A stretch of DNA of 64,000 bases from Roseiarcus sp963835215. GTDB lineage: Bacteria > Pseudomonadota > Alphaproteobacteria > Rhizobiales > Beijerinckiaceae. The notes under the pieces are model-generated. The model was not told the DNA's origin. It saw only the letters and a program-made list of their open reading frames with translations, and ran no database searches. A program made the position numbers and the translations under genes. Location: NCBI GenBank assembly GCA_963835215.1, contig CAWIES010000004.1:434001-498000 (forward strand), written 5' to 3'. Shown in pieces: positions 25,190 through 35,545 of the stretch. The stretch's first letter is position 1. Every line of letters begins with the position of its first letter.

Positions 25190-26197
25190 TCAGCCGAAGC
25201 GGAATTCGCTGACGTGGCGATAGGTTTCGCCTGGCGCCAACCGGCTCGGCGTGAAATGCCGGCGATTGGGCGAATCGGGGAAGCGCTGCGGCTCCAGGCA
25301 CGCTCCCCCGTGCGCCCCATACCGGGCGCCATCCAGGCCGGGAACCGGACAGGCGAGCTTGGCCGCGTCGTAGAACTGAACCCCCGGCTCACTGCTATGC
25401 AGTTGCATGGTCAAGCCGTTCAGCGGCGAGCGCAACCGCGCGATCGGCGCGAGTCCGGTCTCGTCGACGACGCGCGAGGCGACGAAATTCGTGTCGTAGG
25501 TCTGACCCGCGGGGTTGCGGATCGATCGCGGCTGGCGGAAATCGAAAGGCGTTCCAGCGACCGCGCGGATTTCGCCGGTCGGGATCAGTTCGCTGTCGCT
25601 CGGGGTATAGAAGTCGCTGAGCAGCGACAATTCGTGGTCGCGCACATCGCTCGATCCATCGAGATTGAAATACGAGTGCTGGGTGAGGTTGACGATGGTC
25701 GGCTTGTCGCAGGTTGCAGTGAGTTCGACTCGCAGCGTCGCCGGCTCAAGCAGACGATAGACGCAGACCGCGCGCAACGCGCCGGGAAAGCCCTCTTCGC
25801 CATCGGCTGAATCGTACTCGAGCGTCACCGACGACGCATCGACCGCGCCGACCTTCCACAGTCGATGCGAGAAGCCGGCGGGGCCGCCATGAAGCGTGTG
25901 CTTATCGTCCGGCTTGCGCGCCAACTGATAGAGGCGGCCGTCGAGGGTGAAGCGGCCGTTGGCGATGCGGTTGGCGTAGCGCCCAGGCACGGCGCCGAAA
26001 GAGGGCGAGTGCGCGACATAGTCCTCGATCGAGTTGAGGCCCAGGACCACGCGCTGCTTGCCCGCGCCGAGCGGCACAATCAGATCGCGCAGCACCGCCC
26101 CATAGGTGAGAATCTTTGCCGAGGCGCCGGCCTTGTTGGCGATGGTCGCCTCGAACACGGGCGTCTCGTTGAAAAGCCCGAACGAATGCACGTTCAT
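25190..26197 (-). CDS. galM: Aldose 1-epimerase (galactose mutarotase)
   Basis: Interconverts alpha and beta anomers of hexoses. The 335-residue protein has NRIANGRFTLDGR, the catalytic His in VNLTQHSYFNL and the catalytic Glu in GGACLEPQRFPDSPN. ATG 26197 follows GGGGGAG. Upstream in-frame codons would add 31 Arg/Ala-rich residues that do not fit the family. No galactose-operon partners are adjacent; the neighbour upstream on the same strand is a uracil-DNA glycosylase gene. Confidence 0.92.
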   Translation of the reverse strand: MNVHSFGLFNETPVFEATIANKAGASAKILTYGAVLRDLIVPLGAGKQRVVLGLNSIEDYVAHSPSFGAVPGRYANRIANGRFTLDGRLYQLARKPDDKHTLHGGPAGFSHRLWKVGAVDASSVTLEYDSADGEEGFPGALRAVCVYRLLEPATLRVELTATCDKPTIVNLTQHSYFNLDGSSDVRDHELSLLSDFYTPSDSELIPTGEIRAVAGTPFDFRQPRSIRNPAGQTYDTNFVASRVVDETGLAPIARLRSPLNGLTMQLHSSEPGVQFYDAAKLACPVPGLDGARYGAHGGACLEPQRFPDSPNRRHFTPSRLAPGETYRHVSEFRFG

Positions 26198-26249
26198 TAC
26201 CAACTCCCCCAACCGGCGGCTTTGTGCTCGCCCCCTCGCCGCGCTCGCG

Positions 26250-26903
26250 TCAGCTCTCTGACGTCCCCAAATGGTCGCGCACGGCGGCAAAGACGGCGCG
26301 GAACATTTCGGGCGTCAACCTACCCGTGTTCGTGTTGTAACGCGAACAATGATAGCTATCGAACAGCGCCAGCGCTGGCCGCGCGAGGGCGTGTTTCGCC
26401 CCGTGAGCAAAGCGATACTGCGAGGCGCGCAGCGCAAAAGCCTTGATCACACTGTCGTGGGCAATGCGCCCCAGCGCGACGATCGCGCCAAGGCGTGGCA
26501 ACGCCTGGAGCGCGCCCAGCATATAGGGCCGGCAGGCGGCGATTTCGGCCGGCGTCGGCTTGTTCTCAGGCGGCACGCAGCGGACCGCATTGACGATCGC
26601 GCAGTCGTTGAGCGTGAGCCCATCGTCGGGGCGGCGATCGTACACGCCGCGGGCGAAATCGAACTCGAGCAGCGTCGCGTAGAGCAGATCGCCGGCATAA
26701 TCGCCGGTGAATGGCCGACCGGTGCGATTGGCGCCGCGCAGGCCTGGCGCCAGCCCGACGATTGCGAGCCGCGCCTCGCCACTGCCCCAGGACTCGACCG
26801 GCGCGTTGCGGAAGTCGGGATGGGCGACGCGGTTGGCGGCGCGAAAGGCGGCGAGCCGCGGGCAGATCTGGCAGTCGGCCGGCGGGCTGACGTCAAAGGC
26901 CAT
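26250..26903 (-). CDS. Uracil-DNA glycosylase, family 5 (UDGb)
   Basis: Removes uracil and other deaminated bases from DNA. The N-terminal CQICPRL supplies iron-sulfur cluster Cys ligands. The family 5 motif GLAPGLRGANRTGRPFTGDYAG is broken here only for brevity: GLAPGLRGANRT then GRPFTGDYAG. VNAVRCVPPENKPTP follows, and the C-terminal motif YHCSRYNTNTGRLTPEMF resembles the HPSRxNTNTG of the family with His-Cys in place of His-Pro. Length 217 residues is typical. Confidence 0.9.
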   Translation of the reverse strand: MAFDVSPPADCQICPRLAAFRAANRVAHPDFRNAPVESWGSGEARLAIVGLAPGLRGANRTGRPFTGDYAGDLLYATLLEFDFARGVYDRRPDDGLTLNDCAIVNAVRCVPPENKPTPAEIAACRPYMLGALQALPRLGAIVALGRIAHDSVIKAFALRASQYRFAHGAKHALARPALALFDSYHCSRYNTNTGRLTPEMFRAVFAAVRDHLGTSES

Positions 26904-26954
26904 CGCGGCGCCCCTGCCCCGATCGAACGGTCATCGCGAAAGGCCGCTGTTTGC

Positions 26955-27575
26955 TCACTCGTGCCCAGGCTCATCGGGCGGGGGGGCTGCCGGCGGCGAA
27001 GCAACGCCTGCCGCCGCGCGGCGCGGATCGGGCGCGCGCGCAGCGCGCTCGCCGGGATCGCGGCCGATGCGCGCCGACAATTGCGCAAGGTCCATGAATT
27101 CGTCGGCCTGGCGGCGCAGCTCATCGGCGACCATCGGCGGCTGGGTGGCGACGGTGGAGACGACGGAAACGCGCACGCCGCGCCGCTGCAGCGCTTCGAC
27201 CAGGAAGCGGAAATCGCCGTCGCCGGAAAAGATCACCATCTGGTCGACGTGCGGCGCGAGCTCCATCGCCATCACGGCGAGCTCGATGTCCATATTGCCT
27301 TTGACTTTGCGCCGGCCAGCCGCGTCGACGAATTCCTTGGTCGGTTTGGTGACGACCGAATAGCCGTTGTAGTCGAGCCAATCGACCAGCGGCCGGATCG
27401 AGGAATATTCCTGATCGTCCATCAGCGCCGTGAAATAATAGGCGCGGATCAACCGCCCCCGCCCCTGGAACTCGCGCAGCAGACGCTTGTAGTCGATGTC
27501 GAAGCCGAGCGACTTGGCCGAGGCGTAGAGATTGGCCCCGTCGATGAAGAGAGCGAGGCGTTCCTGATCGGGCAT
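26955..27575 (-). CDS. NYN domain (LabA/DUF88-like) protein
   Basis: PIN-like nuclease fold. Conserved acidic residues are visible in LALFIDGANLYASAKSLG, KVKGNMDIELAVMAMEL and VIFSGDGDFRFLVEALQRRG. The last 40 residues form a Pro/Ala-rich tail (RAAAGVASPPAAPPPDEPGH). NYN proteins are predicted RNases; this LabA-like branch is near universal in alphaproteobacteria with no settled function. ATG 27575 is unambiguous. Confidence 0.88.
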   Translation of the reverse strand: MPDQERLALFIDGANLYASAKSLGFDIDYKRLLREFQGRGRLIRAYYFTALMDDQEYSSIRPLVDWLDYNGYSVVTKPTKEFVDAAGRRKVKGNMDIELAVMAMELAPHVDQMVIFSGDGDFRFLVEALQRRGVRVSVVSTVATQPPMVADELRRQADEFMDLAQLSARIGRDPGERAARAPDPRRAAAGVASPPAAPPPDEPGHE

Positions 27576-27798
27576 GGGCTCGGTCTCTAAGGCAAGGATT
27601 TGGCGGCCGCAATTTGGGCGCGCCGAGTGTGGCGCATTTTATGCCGCGGTGCGGCCATTCGCCACAATTATGCGTGCAAACGCCGCGCCCGGTCCCCGTT
27701 TCGTTGTGCGTTATCCACGCCTGCGCTATGGCTGACGCCACCAAACGCAGCGGGCGCCGAGGAAGGCGGACGAGGATGAAAATCGGAGGGAAACGCGC

Positions 27799-28656
27799 AT
27801 GAAATTGGTCCGTTATGGCAAGCCCGGCAAGGAGAAACCCGGCCTGATCGACGCCGCCGGCAAGATCCGCGATCTCAGCGAGGTGGTCGCCGATATCGAC
27901 GCCGCGACGCTCGCGCCGCGCGTCCTCGCCCGCCTCGCCAAAATCAAGCCCGAGAGCCTGCCGGCAGTGCGCGGCGCGCCGCGCATCGGCCCTTGCGTCG
28001 CGCAGGTCGGCGCGTTCATCGCCATCGGCCTCAACTACGCCGACCACGCCGCCGAATCCGGCATGGCGATTCCCAAGGAGCCGGTGGTCTTCACCAAGGC
28101 GCGCTCCTGCGTCGTCGGGCCCTTTGACGACGTCGTCATCCCCAAGGGCTCGGAGAAGACCGATTGGGAGGTCGAGCTCGGCGTCGTCATCGGTTCGCGC
28201 GCCAGTTACGTGTCGGAAAAGGATGCAATGGCCCATGTCGCCGGCTATTGCGTGATCAACGACGTTTCCGAGCGCGCTTATCAACTCGAGCGCGGCGGCG
28301 GCCAGTGGACCAAGGGCAAGGGTTGCCCGACTTTCGGCCCGATCGGCCCGTGGCTGGTGACCGCCGACGAGGTCGCCGACCCGCAGAAGCTCTCCATGTG
28401 GCTCGACGTCAATGGCGAGCGGATGCAGAACGGTTCGACGGCGACGATGATCTTCGGCGTGCGCATGCTGGTCGCGTATCTGTCGCACTTTATGATTCTG
28501 GAGCCGGGCGACGTCATCACCACCGGCACGCCGCCCGGGGTGGGCTCGGGACAGAAGCCGCCGCGCTTTCTCAAGGCGGGCGACACCGTCTCGCTCGGCA
28601 TCGAGCGCCTCGGCCAGCAGGCGCAGCGCGTGGTCGCCTGGTCCAAGACGGGCTGA
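27799..28656 (+). CDS. Fumarylacetoacetate hydrolase family protein
   Basis: FAH-fold enzyme of 285 residues, hydrolysing or decarboxylating a beta-keto acid-type substrate. Metal ligands are visible in DWEVELGVVIG (the ExE pair), with FIAIGLNYADHAAE, VVFTKARSCVVGPFD and VINDVSERAYQ completing the active site. ITTGTPPGVG near the C-terminus is characteristic. The usual annotation is ureidoglycolate lyase or acylpyruvase-like, but the substrate cannot be fixed from sequence. GGAGGGAAA precedes ATG 27799. Confidence 0.88.
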   Translation: MKLVRYGKPGKEKPGLIDAAGKIRDLSEVVADIDAATLAPRVLARLAKIKPESLPAVRGAPRIGPCVAQVGAFIAIGLNYADHAAESGMAIPKEPVVFTKARSCVVGPFDDVVIPKGSEKTDWEVELGVVIGSRASYVSEKDAMAHVAGYCVINDVSERAYQLERGGGQWTKGKGCPTFGPIGPWLVTADEVADPQKLSMWLDVNGERMQNGSTATMIFGVRMLVAYLSHFMILEPGDVITTGTPPGVGSGQKPPRFLKAGDTVSLGIERLGQQAQRVVAWSKTG

Positions 28657-28669
28657 GGGCGCGTGAGGC

Positions 28670-28981
28670 ATGCGGGCGATCCGCTCGATCCTCGGCTTGG
28701 CGTTGGCGGGGCTCTACGCCCTCGCCTTCGTCATCGCCTATTGGCTCTATGCCCAGGCGCCCGACGCATTCTTCGCCGGCGTCTGGCTGTCGCTCGCCGC
28801 GGTCCCCTACATTCTGACGGTCTATGGGCTCTTCGGCTCGTCGGATTTTGACGCCAGCGTCTTGCCGCAAGTTCTCGGCGCCGCGGCGTTCTGCTGCGCG
28901 CTCGCCTATGTCGCGGGCGCGCTGATCGAAGCGCTGGCGCGCGCCGCCTTTAGCTTGATCAAGGGGCGGCGGTCGGCGTGA
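28670..28981 (+). CDS. Small membrane protein, unknown function
   Basis: A 103-residue protein with three hydrophobic segments (SILGLALAGLYALAFVIAYW, FAGVWLSLAAVPYILTVYG, VLGAAAFCCALAYVAGALIE) and a basic C-terminus (IKGRRSA). I recognise no family. It starts 13 bases after the FAH gene and is probably co-transcribed with it. Confidence 0.65.
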   Translation: MRAIRSILGLALAGLYALAFVIAYWLYAQAPDAFFAGVWLSLAAVPYILTVYGLFGSSDFDASVLPQVLGAAAFCCALAYVAGALIEALARAAFSLIKGRRSA

Positions 28982-28988
28982 CGCACAA

Positions 28989-29018
28989 CCCTTCTCCCCC
29001 TGCGGGAAAAGGGGTCAC
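28989..29018. repeat. Short GC-rich palindrome overlapping the argC stop codon
   Basis: CCCTTCTCCCCC-TG-CGGGAAAAGGGGTCAC forms an imperfect hairpin. On the minus strand its GTGACCCC end supplies the TGA stop of argC (29015-29017). The same relation is seen at the end of parC (47826-47852). It may also end the convergent transcript from 28670-28981. Confidence 0.6.
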
Positions 29019-29938
29019 AGCCCCAACATGAGCTGAAGGTTCTGCACCGCCGCGCCCGAGGCGCCCTTGCCGAGATTGTCGAGTTTGGCCGCCAGCACCG
29101 CCTGCCGGCGCGCCGCGTTTTCGTAAACGTAGATCAGCATGTCGTTCGTGCCGTTGAGCGACTCGGGCTCGAGGCGCAGCGCGGCGGCGGTTTCCGCCGC
29201 GCTCGCCACTTTGACGTAGCGGGCGCCGTGATAATGCGCGGCGAGCGCGTCGCGCAGATCAGCCCCGCTCGGCTTGCCCGGCAACGCATCGAGAAACAGC
29301 GGCGCGCTGACGATCATGCCTTGGCGGAAATTGCCAACCGAGGGCGTGAAGATCGGCCGCGCGGACAGGCCGCTGTAGCGTTCGATCTCTGGCAAATGCT
29401 TGTGCTCGAGCGCGAGCCCGTAGAGCTCGAAGCTCGGCGCGCGGCCGGCTTCGTAAGCCTCGATCATCGCCTTGCCGCCGCCCGAATAGCCGCTGACCGA
29501 GTTGAGCGAGACGGCCGCGTCTTTGGCGATCAGGCCGGCGGCGGTCAACGGCGCGATGAGCGCGATGGCGCCTGTGGCGTGGCAGCCGGGATTGGTCACC
29601 TTGCGCGCGCTGGCGATCGCCGCGCCCTGCCCGGCCGCAAGCTCAGGAAAGCCGTAGACCCAGCCCGGCGCGACCCGATGGGCGGAAGACGCGTCGATCA
29701 CGCGCGGCGCCTTGGCGCCCATCGCCTCGATCGCTTTGGCGCTCTCCCGGGCCGCTTCATCCGGCAGGCAGAGGATCACGAGATCGACCGTCTCGATCAA
29801 ACGCAGCTTGGCCGCCGGGTCCTTGCGCTGGTCGGGCGGCAGGGAACGCAAAGCGACGCCCGGCAACCCGGCGAGCTTGTCACGGATTTGCAGGCCGGTG
29901 GTTCCCGCTTCCCCGTCGATGAAAATGCTGGCGGTCAT
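29015..29938 (-). CDS. argC: N-acetyl-gamma-glutamyl-phosphate reductase, type 2
   Basis: Third step of arginine synthesis. The 307-residue length and IFIDGEAGTTGLQIRDKL (cofactor loop) identify the shorter type 2 enzyme. The catalytic Cys is in TNPGCHATGAIAL, with VSGYSGGGKAMIEAYE and LEHKHLPEIERYSG around the active site. ATG 29938. No other arg genes are adjacent; in many Hyphomicrobiales argC stands near rpsI-rplM, and rpsI is about 2 kb away here. Confidence 0.94.
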   Translation of the reverse strand: MTASIFIDGEAGTTGLQIRDKLAGLPGVALRSLPPDQRKDPAAKLRLIETVDLVILCLPDEAARESAKAIEAMGAKAPRVIDASSAHRVAPGWVYGFPELAAGQGAAIASARKVTNPGCHATGAIALIAPLTAAGLIAKDAAVSLNSVSGYSGGGKAMIEAYEAGRAPSFELYGLALEHKHLPEIERYSGLSARPIFTPSVGNFRQGMIVSAPLFLDALPGKPSGADLRDALAAHYHGARYVKVASAAETAAALRLEPESLNGTNDMLIYVYENAARRQAVLAAKLDNLGKGASGAAVQNLQLMLGL

Positions 29939-30103
29939 GATGGTCTCGCTCCGAATATGGCGACGCGCTCGCGGCCCTTCAAAGGGCGCGAGGGGAGAAA
30001 GTCAGCGTCGGCGGAGTCGAGAAGCGATCATGGCGAGGGGTAATTGCGCCATCGCGGCCGCGGCGTCAAGGGCGCGTTGGGAGCGGAGCGAGCCCTCGCG
30101 TCC

Positions 30104-31792
<1,689 letters not shown>

Positions 31793-31890
31793 CGACAATT
31801 CCTCCCGTCCGGCCGTATTCTCGGCCTCAGCGGAAGCTCGGAGCTTCGCTCGTGAGTGTCAAGCCGCCGTCCGCATTCGAAAACGCCAAC

Positions 31891-31918
31891 AAAAAAGGGC
31901 GGCCGAAGCCGCCCTTTT
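31891..31918 (-). terminator. Rho-independent terminator after rpsI
   Basis: Read on the minus strand, GGGCGGC-TTCG-GCCGCCC is followed directly by TTTTTT. The perfect 7-bp GC stem with a stable TTCG loop begins about 27 bases after the rpsI stop. AAAA on the other side also gives a short T run in the plus direction, so it may work both ways. Confidence 0.93.
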
Positions 31919-31944
31919 GCAATCTTGGAGAAGCGCGGAAAACT

Positions 31945-32427
31945 TCAGCGCTTCGAGAACTGGAAGCTGCGGCGGGCCTTGGCGTGGCCGTACTTCTTGC
32001 GCTCGACGACACGCGAGTCGCGCGTGAGAAAGCCCTCTTTCTTCAGCGAGGGGCGCAGGTCCGGCTCGTAATAGGTCAGCGCTTTGGCGAGGCCGTGGCG
32101 CACCGCGCCGGCCTGGCCGGAAAGGCCGCCGCCGGCGACCGTGACCACGAGGTCGTACTGGCCGAGGCGATTGGCGATGACGAGCGGCTGGTTGAGGATC
32201 ATGCGCAGCACCGGCCGGGCGAAATAAACGTCGAGCGCCTTGCCGTTGACGCTGATCGCGCCCTTGCCCGGCTTGATCCAAACGCGCGCGACCGCGTTCT
32301 TGCGCTTGCCAGTCGCGTAGGCGCGCCCGTATTTGTCGAGCTTCTGCACATGGACCGGCGCCTGCACGCCTTCCGGGGCGAGCTCCGTATCCTTGAGGTC
32401 GGCGAGGGAGGAAAGGGTCTCGGCCAT
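31945..32427 (-). CDS. rpsI: 30S ribosomal protein S9
   Basis: Small-subunit protein whose C-terminal tail reaches the P site. The 160 residues include a variable N-terminal extension, then KYGRAYATGKRKNAVARVWI and GKGAISVNGK, the family signature AGGGLSGQAGAVRHGLAKAL, and the basic end KARRSFQFSKR. It is separated from rplM by three bases, the universal rplM-rpsI pair. Confidence 0.97.
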   Translation of the reverse strand: MAETLSSLADLKDTELAPEGVQAPVHVQKLDKYGRAYATGKRKNAVARVWIKPGKGAISVNGKALDVYFARPVLRMILNQPLVIANRLGQYDLVVTVAGGGLSGQAGAVRHGLAKALTYYEPDLRPSLKKEGFLTRDSRVVERKKYGHAKARRSFQFSKR

Positions 32428-32430
32428 GGA

Positions 32431-32901
32431 TCAGGCGCTCCGGCTGTTCTTGGAGTTGAGCTTGGCGATGTCGAACGCCTCGGGCGACTGAGCGGCGTGG
32501 GGATGGTCAGGGCCCTTGTAGACCTTGAGATTGCCAAGCTGCTTTTTGCCGAGCGGTCCGCGCGGCAGCATGCGCTCGACCGCCTTTTCGACGATGCGCT
32601 CGGGATAGTGTCCCTCAAGGATCGACTTCGCGCTGCGCTCTTTGATGCCGCCGATGTAGCCGGAGTAGTGGTAATAGACCTTCTGGTCGCGCTTGCGCCC
32701 GGTGAACACCACCTTCTCGGCGTTGACGACGATGACGTTGTCGCCGTCGTCGATGTGCGGCGTGAAGGAGGGCTTGTGCTTGCCGCGCAGGCGCTGGGCG
32801 ACGATCGTCGCCAGGCGGCCGACGACGAGGCCCTTGGCGTCGATCACCAGCCACTTTTTCTCGACGTCGGCCGTCTTGGTCGAATGGGTCTTGCCGAACA
32901 T
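32431..32901 (-). CDS. rplM: 50S ribosomal protein L13
   Basis: Early-assembling large-subunit protein, 156 residues. Features are VEKKWLVIDAKGLVVGRLAT, GKHKPSFTPHIDDGDNVIVV, KVYYHYSGYIGGIKERS and the signature MLPRGPLGKKQLGNLKVYKG. It is the first gene of the rplM-rpsI operon. A perfect inverted repeat lies about 130 bases upstream (33034-33053). Confidence 0.97.
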   Translation of the reverse strand: MFGKTHSTKTADVEKKWLVIDAKGLVVGRLATIVAQRLRGKHKPSFTPHIDDGDNVIVVNAEKVVFTGRKRDQKVYYHYSGYIGGIKERSAKSILEGHYPERIVEKAVERMLPRGPLGKKQLGNLKVYKGPDHPHAAQSPEAFDIAKLNSKNSRSA

Positions 32902-33033
32902 GAAATCTCGGGTCCGTTTTCTCGAGCGCGCGCCGCAACGGCGCGCCGGTCAGGGCCGCGCTTATACGGGGGCTCTCACGCCCCCGTCAACGCCGAAGTC
33001 GCGGAATCGACCAGAAAACGGACAATTTTTCTA

Positions 33034-33053
33034 TGCGGTATCTGAATACCGCA
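33034..33053. promoter_or_regulatory. Perfect 8-bp inverted repeat upstream of rplM
   Basis: TGCGGTAT-CTGA-ATACCGCA, preceded on the plus strand by a T run (AATTTTT). It lies between the flp pilin stop and rplM, both on the minus strand. The T run is on the wrong side to terminate the pilin transcript, so an operator or a processed leader hairpin for rplM-rpsI is more likely. No protein can be named. Confidence 0.45.
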
Positions 33054-33083
33054 AGTCGCCGGCCCCTTGAGGGGCGGCGCCAC

Positions 33084-33248
33084 TTACTTCAGCGCGGCGC
33101 CGACCTCGGCGAATTCGCTGCTGAGCTTGGTGCCCAGCGCCGACAGCGCGGCGATGATGAAGACCGCGATCAGGCTGCTGATCAGCGCGTATTCGATTGC
33201 GGTCGCGCCCGAAGCGTCATTGAGGAAATTGCGAGCTTGTTTCAGCAT
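33084..33248 (-). CDS. Flp family type IVb pilin
   Basis: A 54-residue prepilin encoded from ATG 33248 to TAA. It reads MLKQARNFLNDASGATAIEYALISS, followed by a hydrophobic helix (LIAVFIIAALSALG) and TKLSSEFAEVGAAL. The prepilin peptidase site is Gly before ATAIE, with Glu at +5, as in Flp pilins of tight-adherence (Tad) systems. No other tad/cpa gene is visible in the window, so it is an orphan pilin here. Its stop lies about 30 bases before the inverted repeat upstream of rplM. Confidence 0.88.
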   Translation of the reverse strand: MLKQARNFLNDASGATAIEYALISSLIAVFIIAALSALGTKLSSEFAEVGAALK

Positions 33249-33445
33249 ACACGCTGCCTCTGAGTAGGAGTGTGGTCGGCGACGTCATGTCGCGAGACCA
33301 ACTCTGGCAAGATTCCTTGAACTTAGTCTTAAGCGGGCGACGGAAGCTCCGTCTCGCCGAATTAACCATCCGCGGCGCTGTTCCCGCAGCGAAAATTCGG
33401 CCACGCCTGCAGCGATTTTGCGAGACGCTGCGACGTTTCGTCGCC

Positions 33446-35545
33446 TCACGCCTCGGTGAAAACATGATCAGGCGGCAGGTCGGCGTGGTGGCGATCGTAC
33501 ATCGCTCGATAGGCGGCCTCGAGGTTTCGGGTATAGCGCTCGGTGTCGAACAGCGGCGTCGTCAGCCGGTTTTTCGCCAGCCTGTCCTTGATCGCCGCAA
33601 GCTTTTCGGGGTTCGTGGCGAGCTCGACGGCAAGGGCCTCGTATTCGGCTTGCGATTGCGCGATCAGTTCGGGCAGTCCGATCGCTGTCAGCAGGCTCGC
33701 GGCGCCCCGCCCCGCGAAGGTCTCGCCGATCCACGTCAGCACCGGCAAGCCCGCCCACAGTGCGTCGGACGCGGTCGTGATGGCGTTGTAGGGGCGCGTA
33801 TCGAGGAACAAATCCGCGACGCGGTAGCGCGCAAGATATTCCGCCACCGGGAGGCGCTCGGCGAACGCCAGACGGTCGGGATCGATCCCTCTCGCTCGCG
33901 CCTCCTTACGCAAATTCGCGACGACGGCGCGGTTGTCGCCGATAAGCCAGAGAACGCTGTCCGGCGTCCGCTTCAGGATGCGCATCCAGCAATCGAACAC
34001 GTCGGGCGTGATTTTGTAGCTATTGTTGAAACAGCAATACACGAACCCTTGCCTCGGCAACGCGAACTCGTCTCGCCCGTAGACTCGGTCGGCAATCTTC
34101 GTGCCCCGATCGTAGGGAAAAAAGCTGTCCGGGAGATATGCGATTTTTTCCGAGTAGTCGCTCCGGCTTCGCTCCGGCGCGACCAACTTGTCGCCGATGA
34201 TATAATCGATGAATGGCGCCGCCATCGTTGCCGGGTAACCAAGAAAATTGACTTGGATCGGCGCGGCGCGGCGAGCGAAGATTTCAACTCGGTTACCGGC
34301 GGTAAACCCGCTTAGATCGATTGCAATGTCGATTTCGAGACGTCGGGCCAAGTCCACGACTTGAAGGTCCGACTGGCCGCTGGTGTCGACGAAGCGATCG
34401 AACGCGACGATCAATCGCTTTCTCATGTCGTCGCCGCTCTCGGGGCCGAAAGAAAAGGCGGTCACTTCATATTCGCGCCTGTCGTGGCGCTCGAACACGC
34501 CCGCCATCACCAGCGCCACTGGGTGATTGCGAAAGTCGGCCGAAAAATACCCGATCCGTATTTTGTCGCGCCTGGGACGCCGCTCGATCACCGTCGGCGG
34601 GTCCAGGTCTTTCAATGTCGTCGCGACGAATATTTCAGCCGCCCGCCTGTCGAGAGCGGCGGAGTTCGACATCGAGAGCGCCGTAAATGGCTTCGTCGCC
34701 GCCTCCAGGTCTTCAATCTGACTCTTCAGGCTCGCGACTCGCTCGGCGTATGCCTCCCAATCGCAGAGTTTTTGTCGGGTACTGAAGATCTCGCCGGCCA
34801 AAAAGTCGGTTCCAACCGCCAACGCCCTCGCCCGCTCAAGGCAAACGAGCGCGCCTTCCAGTTGCTTCAATTCACTGAGGACCGCGCCCTTGCCGAGGTA
34901 AGCTTGGCCGAAATCGGGTTGCAGCGCGATGGCTCGGTCGTAGCTGCGCAACGCCTCGTCGAAGCGCCTCAGCTCATTGAGCGCGCCGCCGCGATTGCGA
35001 TGGGCGCCGGCGAAGTCGGGCTTGCGCGCGATCGCCTTGTCGTAGCTGGCGACGGCCTCGACAAAGCGTTTGAGACCGCCGAGCGCGTTGCCCCGATCGT
35101 TGTGAGCCTCGGCCAATTGAGGCTTCAGCTCAACGGCGCGATCTGCGCTCGACAGCGAATCGGCAAGTCGGCCTAGCTTGAAGCATACCGCCGCGCGAAG
35201 CACATACGCCTCAGCGTCATTGGCGACGAGAGCGAGATAGGAGTCGATCGCGGCGAGCGCATCGCGATAGCGTTCGGCTCGGTGCAGCACGGTTGCGAGA
35301 TTGTAGTGCGCAACCGGCTTGGCTGGAGCGATGGCGATGGCCTTCTTCAGGAGCGAAATCGAAGCGTCGAAGCGTTTTTGTTCTCCGAGGATGGCGCCGA
35401 GCAGATAGGTCGCGCCGTAATTGTCATCCTCGGCGCTGAGTATCGACCTGCAGACCTCGGCGGCCCCGTTTGCGTCGCCGCATTCATAGAGATCGAAGGC
35501 TCGGTCGAGCGGCGGCGTCGGCTCTTTCACGGCGTCCGAGGACAT
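33446..35545 (-). CDS. TPR protein with C-terminal O-GlcNAc transferase (GT41/SPINDLY-like) domain
   Basis: A large soluble protein (699 residues). The N-terminal 270 residues are tandem tetratricopeptide repeats, with recurring patterns such as AEAYVLRAAVCFKLGRLADS, AEAHNDRGNALGGLKRFVEA and GAHRNRGGALNELRRFDEAL. The C-terminal GT41-type glycosyltransferase domain includes KIRIGYFSADFRNHPVALVM, IDIAIDLSGFTAGNR, PIQVNFLGYPATMAAPFIDY, SVLWLIGDN and LFLDTRPYNAITTASDALWAG. Bacterial members glycosylate Ser/Thr of surface or secreted proteins in the few studied cases. ATG 35545 is preferred to a TTG three codons earlier. It lies next to the orphan Flp pilin, a possible but unproven target. Confidence 0.88.
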   Translation of the reverse strand: MSSDAVKEPTPPLDRAFDLYECGDANGAAEVCRSILSAEDDNYGATYLLGAILGEQKRFDASISLLKKAIAIAPAKPVAHYNLATVLHRAERYRDALAAIDSYLALVANDAEAYVLRAAVCFKLGRLADSLSSADRAVELKPQLAEAHNDRGNALGGLKRFVEAVASYDKAIARKPDFAGAHRNRGGALNELRRFDEALRSYDRAIALQPDFGQAYLGKGAVLSELKQLEGALVCLERARALAVGTDFLAGEIFSTRQKLCDWEAYAERVASLKSQIEDLEAATKPFTALSMSNSAALDRRAAEIFVATTLKDLDPPTVIERRPRRDKIRIGYFSADFRNHPVALVMAGVFERHDRREYEVTAFSFGPESGDDMRKRLIVAFDRFVDTSGQSDLQVVDLARRLEIDIAIDLSGFTAGNRVEIFARRAAPIQVNFLGYPATMAAPFIDYIIGDKLVAPERSRSDYSEKIAYLPDSFFPYDRGTKIADRVYGRDEFALPRQGFVYCCFNNSYKITPDVFDCWMRILKRTPDSVLWLIGDNRAVVANLRKEARARGIDPDRLAFAERLPVAEYLARYRVADLFLDTRPYNAITTASDALWAGLPVLTWIGETFAGRGAASLLTAIGLPELIAQSQAEYEALAVELATNPEKLAAIKDRLAKNRLTTPLFDTERYTRNLEAAYRAMYDRHHADLPPDHVFTEA

